Position numbers and translations under genes: made by a program. A DNA stretch of 64,000 nt from Cladorhizidae sp. MBARI D1340-BT2 (Eukaryota > Porifera > Demospongiae > Poecilosclerida > Cladorhizidae). The notes below the pieces were generated by a model. That model was not told where the DNA came from. It did not search any database and saw only the letters and a program-made list of their open reading frames with translations. Below are positions 11,901 to 23,700 of the stretch, piece by piece. Location: assembly GCA_028752905.1 (NCBI GenBank), contig JAQNBH010000014.1, forward strand, positions 2,265,493 to 2,329,492, read 5' to 3'. Each line of letters begins with the position of its first letter. The stretch's first letter is position 1.

Positions 11901-13127
11901 GGGACGAACATCTTGAATAACGGTCCAAGTGAATAGCATAACAGAGGATATACACAAGACTAGAAGTGCTTCAAGTCGCGATTGTCTTTCCTAGCACACC
12001 TCACCTAGTGTTACCTCAACATTGGCTAGTGTCAGATACCCAGTGGTGATATTACTTATTTTATGTTATTAGCACCTCTCTCAAGCTCTATTCATGTAGT
12101 AATGTATAATATTATGGTTGTTAACAGAGCTGGCTGTGATGAGAGCACAAAGGAATACATCCACAATGAGTATGCCACTCATATTAGGTGTGAATTCATT
12201 TGTTCATTGATTTAGGTAGTGTGTGTCTTGCACAGAGCATAGGTATATGTGTCTGGCATATCCACCCTTAACTGGTTTCTTAACTGGTTTCTTTAGTACA
12301 TAATTAGGATCAACTCCAGCTGCGTTAATCTGTTGATTACATTCCAGCCGCCTGGAAGGCTCAATGTTGTACACAAGCAAGGCAAACTGGCCTCAGTTGC
12401 TGGAAACGAACACAAACTAACTAATAGCTGCTATATAGTCCATTTGAATTGGATGCAAGCTAAAGGCAATACTATTACACATGCAAAAGCTTTCCTGCCA
12501 TCTTTGCAGTAAGATTCAATTCGTGCTGCACATGCTAGACACTAAACCCTTCCTATTCTCAACCCCAAAGACAAGGAAGGCCAAGAATTAGCCATGCCAG
12601 ACTAAACTTAGATAAGGCAGAGAAATTCTGAAGCCACTCTTAGTGGGTTTGTTTAATGGCAACAATCTTCTACCAACTGAATAGTAAGCCACGAACACGG
12701 GACAGATCAAAGTAAAATATATTAGCAAGTCATTCCTGTTAAAAAAAATAATACAAAAAAAATTTACATGCCATCCAAGAAAAAGAAAACATGCCATCCA
12801 AGAAAAATGTTCTTGCAAAGCGTCAAAAGTGTGCTTGTGCAGAAGGCAATATAATAATATATGAAGGCCACCATCCAACCCCTGCAAGAATATTTGTTTA
12901 GGGGAACTGAGCTGCCTCAATATAGTGCATTCCAACCACACATTTCACATCGAGATTTTTGTCAACACATTTTAACACTAAATGACCTCTACATACTTAG
13001 CACATAGAGCAAGTCCTTACTATATATAAGCTCGCCTACTTGAAACAACTTTGAGGAAGTAAACAGTCCACATGTGAACAATAACGATATCTAGATCACA
13101 CAATGTGTACAGCCTGTTTTTCCTCGT

Positions 13128-13178
13128 ACTGGATGTTGATATATACTGGATGTTGATATATACTGGATGTTGATATAT
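13128..13178. repeat. Short tandem triplication, 17-bp unit
   Basis: Three copies of ACTGGATGTTGATATAT in a row. The wider region 8922-13860 contains AT-rich intergenic sequence with no gene I can support. Confidence 0.9.
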
Positions 13179-14012
13179 ACCACCACCATTAGCTTTAACA
13201 AATAGTGTGTTCCCAAGAAGAGGACCTGGAGATCATCCAGTCATATTTAATGCCAATGAAGTCCTGTATATTGCTCCATAGCAAGCAGGTGGTCAAGGTA
13301 CAAACTGTACAGACATTCCTATACAGTTACCCCCTAGGAATACAGATTTAAAAAATGTGTATTCCTTACTTTGGAGCTCCACAGCTTTAATATGGATCGT
13401 AGTCAAGAAAATAGAACATCATTAGAATGATCTTCTCAATAATCAACTTTGACTTTTACTCCCTCGACATTTTGACTAGATGCTCTAGCCTTCATCATTT
13501 CATTAAAAATTGCTTGTCTATAAAATGCTTGTACATTATGTACAACACCCAGTCAGGGCAAATTCATCGTCACCACATCTCACTGAGCATCTCCTGATAA
13601 GGTTGTAAGTTGTGGTTGAGTACAAGTCTTTAAACTACAATTCTCAGTATATATCCTTTGGCTGTTCATTATAATTAATTAGTGCCAAAAGAGCAACCAT
13701 GAATAATTAGAACCGCAAGTCGCTATACACATGCAGACAAACTTTAATTCCAGCATATATCTGTCGCAATACCGAATACCGTTGAGAATTCAACTGTAGT
13801 TAGTTAGGCACAATTAACAAGTAAGTCTACGCCAGAAGCAATCATAACTATAAATCGTTTTCTTTCTTGATGGGCCAGTTAAAGAATCGTGATAATATTT
13901 TTACTGTGAAATTTAACCAGTGTATATATGTGTATGTATATGGCAACAAGGTTAGTATACGTAACACACACCATGCTAGTTTATTACCACGCGTGGGTTC
14001 CCACTCCTCAGA

Positions 14013-14041
14013 TATAGCTATATATATATATATATATATAG
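14013..14041. repeat. TA microsatellite
   Basis: Run of TA dinucleotides, GATATAGC then about 11 TA pairs. It sits in a 164-codon frame (13867-14361) that I do not accept as a gene. Confidence 0.9.
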
Positions 14042-15306
14042 CAGTGGACTATTTTCAAGAGTTGAAATATTTATTGATGGCAATCAGCATAAAAATAATT
14101 CAATTGTGGAATCTGGTGGGCTATATACCCAGCAGAAAAGAGCCCCTTAACACGTTCACAGCAGATGTAGGTATGGATAAACCTCCATCCATTTTCAAAG
14201 TTTTAGAGGTGATTGGATGCAAAGTTTTTGTCCATGTAATTCTGCTTGTCTCGATTAAACCTTTTGAAGAGAAACCAACCGAAGAGGTTAACTCTAACAG
14301 TCCATCGTCCTATTACATGATTTTTGAAAATTCATGTTTTTTGACTGCACAAGCGTCATAATTTGGGCACAGTTCACCTCCCACCCCCAATTTTTTTTTG
14401 TCTCATTTGAGAGTGCTCTATGATATGCATGAATCATTTTTACTGCTGCAAGTGTCGGTGATGGGAAGAGGTGACCTTTGGGTTTTTGAGTCTTACAAAT
14501 GTGGTGGCCTGCCACACATCAATGCAGCTGTTATCAATTGTGGTCGATGTATATCACACTCTAGAGCGCCTTGCAAATTTGGGCATTTGATAACCACCTG
14601 TGCCTCTAGACATAATTATACAGAGAATGCTGAGCAATGCAATATTAAAATTACCTGCACAGAATAAAGTGGGAAAGTTATGACGATTTCAAATATGTGT
14701 TACCTTTGCTGGTTTGAAGTAGTCCAAATTAAATCAATCCTGGAATTGCACCACCTCACAAGGTATAGGATTTGTGAATTGGTAATGAACAATAGCAAGC
14801 ATGCACTTTTACCAAGTGTGGCAAGATGCCCACCTCCAAAGCAAAGGTGAAGAAATTGAAACAGACGTCACCTGCCACACTTACTGAAAATGACATTAGA
14901 GTAAGCGTTTTTCTTAGTCCTTGAAATTAAAATCTTTATATTAATTATAAGATCTCAACTCAGTCTCCCCTTCTTCCCCACACGTTCAAGTCTCCTCTTC
15001 TTTCCCACGCGTTTTGATTTTTCACTTGCTACAGTGCATCCACGAATCTTCTTAGTTCCAAACTTGGGAGCGGCTTTTCTCTCGGAGTTCCTTTTCTTGC
15101 CCCTGTCCACCATCTTCAGTAGGTTCACCAACACTCATAGCTCCTTCTTCCTCCTCATCTTCGGGTTCACCAGTCAACTTTAAACAAAACATTTTCATAA
15201 ACCACCACACACACAAAAAACACAATGAATACACTTGACAAGTTGTATGTTTTTACATAGGCCTTTAGGCTACTTTTTGGTTAGCGCCTGCAGTGCCTTA
15301 TAACTT

Positions 15307-16043
15307 ACATACAAGCACACTGCAGGCATTAACCCTTGCTACATACCAGCACACCACAGGCATTAACCCTTGCTACATTCAAGCACACCAGCATTAACCC
15401 TTGCTACATACAAGCACACCGCAGGCATTAACCCTTGCTACATGCAAGCACACCGTAGGCATTAACCCTTGCTACATACAATCTCACCAGCATTAACCCT
15501 TGCTACATACAAGCACACCGCAGGCATTAACCTTTGCTACATACAAGAACACTGTAGGCATTAACCCTTGCTACATACAAGCACACTGCAGGCATTAACC
15601 CTTGCTACATACAAGCACACCACAGGCATTATCCCTTGCACACCGCAGGCATTAACCCTTGCTACATACAAGCACACCGCAGGTATTATCCCTTGCTACA
15701 TACAAGCACACCACAGGCATTAACCCTTGCTACATACAAGCACACCGCAGGCATTAACCCTTGCTACATACAAGCACACCGCAGGCATTAACCCTTGCTA
15801 CATACAAGAACACCACAGTCATTATCCCTTGCTACATACAAGCACACTGCAGGCATTAACCCTTGCTACATACAAGCACACCGCAGGCATTAACCCTTGC
15901 TACATACAAGAACACCACAGTCATTATCCCTTGCTACATACAAGCACACTGCAGGCATTAACCCTTGCTACAAGCACACTGCAGGAATTAACCCTTGCTA
16001 CATACAAGCACACCACAGGCATTAACCCTTGCTACATATAAGC
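15307..16043. repeat. Minisatellite, 34-bp unit, about 22 copies
   Basis: Unit contains ACATACAAGCACACCGCAGG followed by CATTAACCCTTGCT. Spacing counted as 34 bp (15721 to 15755). Some copies are shortened by loss of the ATACA or the CGCAGG part. CACCGCAGG, CACCACAGG and CACTGCAGG variants alternate, as expected from CpG decay plus exchange. Confidence 0.95.
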
Positions 16044-16671
16044 ACACTGCCATCGAGGACTAAGAAACTGAAATATCAAGAGACAATGCCAGTGCCAAAG
16101 CTTTGGAAGCATAGCTTATGGGGCACAAAACAATGCCCATGTTCTTCCCCTGTCTCAAGTTAACCCCCCCCCTTCCCCCCCAGTCATTGGGCTATGGGTA
16201 CAAAACCCCTGCACATGTCCTTTCCCCAGTCGAGTTGTTCCCACCTTCCTTGGGTTGAGACAAGGAGGACAAAGAGACAGGGCCAAGATAAATATTAAGG
16301 GGGACCATATTAATCTTGTGGTTACGACTTTGGCCTTCGCAGATTCTGCAGACTTTACTATATATACTAACTTGAATAATAGCTGATCTCTCTGTGTGCT
16401 CTCATCTTAAGAATGTTACATAGCTGTAACTATGCCACTAGTAATTGCAGCAGAAGTGTGGCTGCTGATGGGACAGTTAATATTGGTATCTATGGCCAGA
16501 GGAAGCCCTCCTCAACAGGATGAGTGTTTTCATTAAAAGCTAAAATGTGAGTAGTTGCTCAAGCACTTGGGTTGGAAAAAAAGAAAGGAAAAAAAAGGAG
16601 TCTCTGGTGCAGAAGGGATTTTTTTCTTACATGTGCATGACCACTTACTCACCTTTTAGTACTTAATGACC

Positions 16672-17465
16672 TTGTAGAGCAGAGCTTCCTCTAGCCACAG
16701 ACACCATATCTGACAGTGTAGAGCAGAGCTTCCTCGAGCCACAGACACCATATCTGGCCGTGTAGAGCAGAGCTTCCTCTAGCCACAGATACCATATCTG
16801 GCCGTGTAGAGCAGAGCTTCCTCGAGCCACAGACACCATATCTGATCTTGTAGAGCAGAGCTTCCTCTAGCCACAGACACCATATCTGACCGTGTAGAGC
16901 AGAGCTTCCTCTAGCCACAGATACCATATCTGACCTTGTAGAGCAGAGCTTCCTCTAGCCACAGACACCATATCTGACTGTGTAGAGCAGAGCTTCCTCT
17001 AGCCACAGACACCATATCTGACTGTGTAGAGCAGAGCTTCCTCGAGCCACAGACACCATATCTGACCGTGTAGAGCATAGCTTCCTCTAGCCACAGACAC
17101 CATATCTGACTGTGTAGAGCAGAGCTTCCTCTAGCCACAGATACCATATCTGACCGTGTAGAGCAGAGCTTCCTCGAGCCACAGACACCATATCTGGCTG
17201 TGTAGAGCAGAGCTTCCTCGAGCCACAGACACCATATCTGACTGTGTAGAGCAGAGCTTCCTCTAGCCACAGACACCATATCTGACTGTGTAGAGCAGAG
17301 CTTCTTCCCGAGCCACAGACACCATATCTGACCGTGTAGAGCAGAGCTTCCTCGAGCCACAGACACCATATCTGACTGTGTAGAGCAGAGCTTCCTCTAG
17401 CCACTGACACCATATCTGACCGTGTAGAGCAGAGCTTCGTCGAGCCATAGACACCATATCTACTG
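16672..17465. repeat. Minisatellite, 44-bp unit, about 18 copies
   Basis: Unit contains TGTAGAGCAGAGCTTCCTCT then AGCCACAGACACCATATCTGACTG. Spacing counted as 44 bp (17041 to 17085). Two site variants, CTCGAG and CTCTAG, alternate irregularly, as do ACCGTG and ACTGTG. The long minus-strand frames here (MVSVARGSSALH...) are only the repeat read through three phases. 16044-16671 and 17466-18050 hold no recognisable gene. Confidence 0.95.
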
Positions 17466-18051
17466 TCTAGCACTTTCCCATCTGGAGCCAGACTAGTAAT
17501 AAATTCAGGCCTTCATGATTTTGAGATATCACACTAAACTAATGGCTACAGTTAACTTCTGCATAGTTATAGCTGTGTAGTATTTTCTATACAGTAACAA
17601 AAGAGCTATACATCAAGTGCATACAGTCAAGTGTGAAGGATCCATAAGAGGTTTTAAAAAAATGGTTTAGTCCTAGATTCCAAGTAGGAAATTATGGCCA
17701 TACTCAATGCACACATACCATATTTCTATGATAGAGGAAGCTCACTGTAATACTGTCAAGGAATGATGCAAAGACAAAACTCTAATCAACTCTCAAAGGA
17801 AAAATTTCATTGCCGTCGAGAGGATCCAAAAATGGAGACCGCAGCTGAAAATAGACCACAAAAAATTACGCTCAAACCTCTTACCAAATTATTCCTTTCA
17901 GTGTACCTACTCAATCATATGATAACCAACAAACACGCAGCTACAGGTCGTCAACATCGACTGAAAAATTCACATCATAGACTGTATACATCAAAAAGTC
18001 TTCTTGTTTATTTCAATTTGAAGGAAAAAGAAAAAAGAAAAGGCTTTTAAG

Positions 18052-18222
18052 GCTGTGCGCTCTGTGATTGCACCCTGCACTGGAATTAGAGGAGGTGTGG
18101 CTGTGCACTCTGTGATTGCAACCTGCACTGGCATAAGAGGTGTGGCTTTGCACTCGTTATTGCACCCTGCACTTGCATAAGGTGTGGCTGTGCACTCCGT
18201 GATTGCACCCTGCACTGGTGTG
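18052..18222. repeat. Tandem repeat, about 45-52 bp, 4 copies
   Basis: Four diverged copies of GTGTGGCTGTGCACTC...GTGATTGCACCCTGCACTGG. The copies differ by internal deletions. Confidence 0.85.
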
Positions 18223-18308
18223 TGCAAATAAAAACAGCTGAACTTGTAGTGCGACCTTTTATGTTTTATAGGACACTAGGCACATGCATAAGGGCTTGTA
18301 CAGAATAA

Positions 18309-18525
18309 TGGCTAGGTGCTCTAGTCTTCACCAGGAACAATGGCTAGAGCTCTAGCCTTCATCAGGAACAATAGCTAGATGTTCTAGCCTTCACCAGGAA
18401 CAATAGCTAGATGTTCTAGCCTTCATCAGGAACAATAGCTAGATGCTCTAGCCTTCACCAGGAACAATAGCTAGAGCTCTAGCCTTCATCAGGAACAATA
18501 GCTAGGTGCTCTAGCCTTCATCAGC
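18309..18525. repeat. Minisatellite, about 32-bp unit, 7 copies
   Basis: Unit CAGGAACAATAGCTAGATG followed by CTCTAGCCTTCAC. Some copies have GAGCTC in place of GATGCTC. Confidence 0.9.
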
Positions 18526-19187
18526 TGAAATGTTGAGTGAGTAAATGATTATCGAGAAAGTCGTTCTGCTGTCAACTGAGAGTTTGTTGATAAATCATAA
18601 TCTAGTTGATATTTCTATACACCCATTGCTAGTGCTTAACATCACCACAACCACCTTGTAGCTGCCTTAGGCATAGGTAAAGCTTCTACCCTTTCATCTG
18701 TCCACGTTCTGTAAAATAAGGAGTGTCACAAAAGCCCTTTGAGATAGAGAAGCTCGAGGTGGCGCTGAAGTACAGCACTCAATTATTATTTGTAGCCAAG
18801 AAACAGACTGCTAACTTCTTGGGCCAAAGATAGTCGCAGCACATCGTGTTCGGGACCAAGTCTCAGGCAGTTTTGTCTCCCACATACCACACAGGATGGG
18901 CACATAAAATTAATGTCCCAGCACGCAATATAATCTAATTATTCAATGACACGGTTAATCAGCTAAATTAGGAACCTCACAATACACAATCAAGAAAACT
19001 ATCTTCATAAATCTGTGATCTAACAGCTTCAGCTTATGGGAGGGAATCAAGTGCCATGAAATCACATTTCCACTATTTTCCATTCCATAGTATTTGTCTC
19101 CAAGTGTCAGTGCCTCAGTTGAGCTATCTAGTATCTAGTTTATCTGGTTTTCCACTGCTAGTACTCTAACTAGTTGAGCGTTGGTCA

Positions 19188-19440
19188 GCTGTCCACACCT
19201 AGCATCAGTTTCCTCATTCAACCACTAGTCCTCTGCCGAGCATCTCACCTCCGGCTACACCTATCAGTTCCTCATTCAGCCACTAGTCCTCTGCCGAGCA
19301 TCTCACCTCCAGCTACACCTAGCATCAGTTTCTTCATTCAATCACTAGTCCTCTGCCGAGCATCTCACCTCCAGCTACACCTAGCATCAGTTTCCTCATT
19401 CAACCACTAGTCCTCTGCCGAGCATCTCACCTGCAGAGCT
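19188..19440. repeat. Minisatellite, 62-bp unit, 4 copies
   Basis: Unit runs CTACACCTAGCATCAGTTTC, then CTCATTCAACCACTAGTCCT, then CTGCCGAGCATCTCACCTCCAG. Spacing 62 bp (19313 to 19375). 18526-19187 and 19441-19744 contain nothing I can name. Confidence 0.92.
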
Positions 19441-19744
19441 ACACCAAGCAGCAGGCATCTAAAGTTACACTTCAGCTCAGTATCCCAGGTTCAATCGTAC
19501 AAGAATCATCACCTGAACAGGTTCAATCGTACCACCTGAACTGGTTCCATCATACAAGAATCATCACCTGAACATCGGCCTATAGCCAGAGGGTGTTGTC
19601 AGCAGTGAAAAAGTAACCATCATGACAACAACAAACAATTGTTCACCAAATCAAATCTGCAGGAAGACTTGAAAAAAATGGGAAATTAAAACTGTTTACA
19701 GATTATTGTCACATGATTTTTTAAATTGAGCATAGCAGAGATAC

Positions 19745-19980
19745 ATGAACTAATAGCTTAGATGCATGTACTAATAGCTGAGGTACTAATAGCTGAGAGG
19801 TATGTACTAATAGCTGATGCCATGGGTATGTACTAATAGCTGAGATGCATGTACTAATAGCTGAGGTACTAATAGCTGAGAGGTATGTACTAATAGCTGA
19901 GGGGTATGTACTAATAGCTGAGGGGTATGTACTAATAGCTGAGGGGTATGTACCAATAGCTGTGGTATGTGCTAATGTCT
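19745..19980. repeat. Minisatellite, 21-bp unit, about 11 copies
   Basis: Unit TATGTACTAATAGCTGAGGGG, with GATGC, AGG and shortened variants. It decays at both edges. Confidence 0.9.
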
Positions 19981-20202
19981 GTGCTGCACAGCTGCCAGTA
20001 ATTACTGTGAGCAGTTCCCATTAATCAATGGACTGCCACACGAAAATATATTCTTCGTCCTTTTTTAATGACCTGTACTTACTAAACAAAGAAATTTCCT
20101 GCACATGCCCAGTGGACTACTGCAGCATCATGAATTGTCAACAACAAACACGTAACTTCCAGTTTGACAGAGTGAGCGAGCGTAAACCTAAAAATAGCTG
20201 AC

Positions 20203-20379
20203 ATGGCCATAAATGCAGCAGTGGCCACACATTCACAGCTGGCGTCCCTTCACCGCAGTTTGTGCGAGCTCTTCTGCGAGGACAACCGCATAGACAGAAC
20301 CTGCTCATTTGGAATGATGCTGACTTTGTTGCAAGTTTTGTTGATGCAGACAGAGACGGACATAGTGCTTAGGTAGCTT
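20203..20379 (+). other. Possible first coding exon, unrecognised
   Basis: An ATG in a GC-richer stretch opens a 58-codon frame (MAINAAVATHSQLASLHRSL, then CELFCEDNRIDRTCSFGMM) that ends at AGGTAG. The AG|GTAGCT could be a splice donor at 20375-20380, so the stop would lie in the intron. The sequence looks protein-like (a helix-forming Leu/Cys pattern with no repeats), unlike the minisatellites on both sides. No family is recognised and no following exon was found before the 13.5-kb array. Kept only as a candidate. Confidence 0.25.
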
Positions 20380-20727
20380 TGGTTTGCTCACCTCAATGGA
20401 GCCTATCCATCAGCCAGAACTGCAGCTCGTTGTAGTGCTAGAGGAAACTATTATAATAATACAAAGCAGCCACACAGTAGGTCAAAGGTTAAATGGCAAG
20501 TGGAAGATTGCTAATTGCATGTACATCTCGATTAAAAGAATTAATTCTAATTAGTGAATCCACACAAGTGGAGGTTCTTTAAAAAGCATGTCTTCTACAC
20601 GACTGATTAAACATTGAGGATGTTAATCAGATTAATCAGATTAGTTTTAAAAAACATCCTTAAGATGGCAGACCATTCCTTTGCTTGATGAATTTTTCCC
20701 GTGTTGGATGCCAGCTGTGCAGTGCAT

Positions 20728-23700
20728 GTGGTATCAGCATGCTCCAGCTAGTGCATGCTCTAGCTAGTGCATGTGGTGTGTGTGCATGCTCCAGCTAGTG
20801 CATGTAGTGTGTGTGTGTGCATGCTCCAGCTAGTGCATGTGGTGTGTGTGTGTATGCTCCAGCTAGTGCATGTGGTGCTGTGTGTGTATGCTCCAGCTAG
20901 TGCATGTGGTGTGTGTGTGCATGCTCCAGCTAGTGCATGTGGTATGTGTGTGCATGCTCCAGCTAGTGCATGTGGTGTGTGTGTGCATGCTCCAGCTAGT
21001 GCATGTGGTGTGTGTGTGTATGCTCCAGCTAGTGCATGTGGTGTGTGTGTATGCTCCAGCTAGTGCATGCGGTGCGTGTGTTCATACTCCAGCTAGTGCA
21101 TGTGGTGTGTGTGCATGCTCCAGCTAGTGCATGTGGTGTGTGTGTGCATGCTCCAGCTAGTGCATGTGGTGTGTGTGTGTGCATGCTCCAGCTAGTGCAT
21201 GTGGTGTGTGTGCATGCTCCAGCTAGTGCATGTGGTGTGTGTGTGTGCATGCTCCAGCTAGTGCATGTGGTGTGTGTGTGCATGCTCCAGCTATTACATG
21301 TGGTGTGTGTGTTTATGCTCCAGCTAGTGCATGTGGTGTGTGTGTGTATGCTCCAGCTAGTGAATGTGGTGTGTGTGTGCATGCTCCAGCTAGTGCATGT
21401 GGTGCTGTGTGTGTATGCTCCAGCTAGTGCATGTGGTGTGTGTGTGCATGCTCCAGCTAGTGCATGTGGTGCTGTGTGTGTGCATGCTCCAGCTAGTGCA
21501 TGTGGTGTGTGTGTATGCTCCAGCTAGTACATGTGGTATGTGTGTGCATGCTCCAGCTAGTGCATGTGGTGCTGTGTGTGTATGCTCCAGCTAGTGCATG
21601 TGGTGTGTGTGTGCATGCTCCAGCTAGTGCATGTGCTGTGTGTGTATGCTCCAGCTAGTGCATGTGGTGTGTGTGTGCATGCTCCAGCTAGTGCATGTGG
21701 TGTGTGTGTGCATGCTCCAGCTAGTGCATGTGGAGTGTGTGTATGCTCCAGCTAGTGCATGTGGTGTGTGTGTGCATGCTCCAGCTAGTGCATGTGGTGT
21801 GTGTGTGTATGCTCCAGCTAGTGCATGTGGTGCGTGTGTGCATACTCCAGCTAGTGCATGTGGTATGTGTGCATGCTCCAGCTAGTGCATGTGGTGCGTG
21901 TGTGCATGCTCCAGCTAGTGCATGTGGTGTGTGTGTATGCTCCAGCTAGTGCATGTGGTGTGTGTGTGTATGCTCCAGCTAGTGCATGTGGTATGTGTGT
22001 ATGCTCCAGCTAGTGCATGTGGTGTGTGTGTATGCTCCAGCTAGTGCATGTGGTGTGTGTGTGCATGCCACAGCTAGTGCATGTGGTGTGTGTATGCATG
22101 CTCCAGCTAGTGCATGTGGTGTGTGTGTGTGCATTCTCCAGCTAGTGCATGTGGTGTGTGTGTGTATGCTCCAGCTAGTGCATGTGGTGTGTGTGTGCAT
22201 GCTCCAGCTAGTGCATGTGGTGTGTGTGTGTATGCTCCAGCTAGTGCATGTGGTGTGTGTGTGCATGCTCCAGCTAGTGCATGTGGTGCTGTGTGTGCAT
22301 GCTCCAGCTAGTGCATGTGGTGTGTGTGTGCATGCTCCAGCTAGTGCATGTGGTGTGTATGTGTATGCTCCAGCTAGTGCATGTGTTGCTGTGTGCATGC
22401 TCCAGCTAGTGCATGTGGTGTGTGTGTGCATGCTCCAGCTAGTGCATGTGGTGTGTGTGTGCATGCTCCAGCTAGTGCATGTGGTGTGTGTGTGTGCATG
22501 CTCCAGCTAGTGCATGTGGTGTGTGTGTGCATGCTCCAGCTAGTGCATGTGGTGTGTGTGTGCATGCTCCAGCTAGTGCATGTGGTGCTGTGTGTATGCT
22601 CCAGCTAGTGCATGTGGTGTGTGTGTGCATGCTCCAGCTAGTGCATGTGGTGTGTGTGTGCATGCTCCAGCTAGTGCATGTGGTGTGTGTGTATGCCCCA
22701 GCTAGTGCATGTGGTGTGTGTGTGCATGCTCCAGCTAGTGCATGTGGTGTGTGTGTGCATGCTCCAGCTAGTGCATGTGGTGTGTGTGTGCATGCTCCAG
22801 CTAGTGCATGTGGTGTGTGTGTGCATGCTCCAGCTAGTGCATGTGGTGTGTGTATGCATGCTCCAGCTAGTGCATGTGGTGTGTGTGTGCATGCTCCAGC
22901 TAGTGCATGTGGTGCTGTGTGTGTATGCTCCAGCTAGTGCATGTGGTGTGTGTGTGCATGCTCCAGCTAGTGCATGTGGTGCTGTGTGTGTATGCTCCAG
23001 CTAGTGCATGTGGTGTGTGTGTGCATGCTCCAGCTAGTACATGTGGTGTGTGTGTGTATGCTCCAGCTAGTGCATGTGCTGTGTGTGCATGCTCCAGCTA
23101 GTGCATGTGGTGTGTGTGTGTGCATGCTCCAGCTAGAGCATGTTGTGTATGTGTATGCTCTAGCTAGTGCATGTGTTGCTGTGTGCATACTCCAGCTAGT
23201 GCATGTGGTGTGTGTGTGTGTATGCTCCAGCTAGTGCATGTGGTGCTGTGTGTATGCTCCAGCTAGTGCATGTGGTGTGTGTGTGCATGCTCCAGCTAGT
23301 GCATGTGGTGTGTGTGTGCATGCTCCAGCTAGTGCATGTGGTGTGTGTGCGCATGCTCCAGCTAGTGCATGTGGTGTGTGTGTGCATGCTCCAGCTAGTG
23401 CATGTGGTGTGTGTGTGCATGCTTCAGCTAGTGCATGTGGTGTGTGTGTGCATACTCCAGCTAGTGCATGTGGTGTGTGTGTGTGCATGCTCCAGCTAGT
23501 GCATGTGGTGTGTGTGTGTATGCTCCAGCTAGTGCATGTAGTGTGTGTGTGCATGCTTCAGCTAGTGAATGTGGTGTGTGTGTGTATGCTCCAGCTAGTG
23601 CATGTGGTGTGTGTGTGCATGCTCCAGCTAGTGCATGTGGTGTGTGTGCATGCTCCAGCTAGTGCATGTGGTGTGTGTGTATGCTCCAGCTAGTGCATGT

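Noticed and set aside
12588..12941. Minus-strand frame with YYSVGRRLLPLNKPTKSG, faintly like a piggyBac transposase
   Set aside because: The resemblance is about fifteen residues, the usual GRLxxKQY block is absent and the rest of the frame matches nothing.
13867..14361. 164-codon plus-strand frame
   Set aside because: Contains a TA microsatellite (IYIYIYI), no recognisable domain and AT-rich intergenic composition; no supporting splice or promoter signal.
15307..16043. TTAACCC motif in each unit, resembling telomeric repeats
   Set aside because: One hexamer-like motif per 34-bp unit, never in tandem; not telomere sequence.
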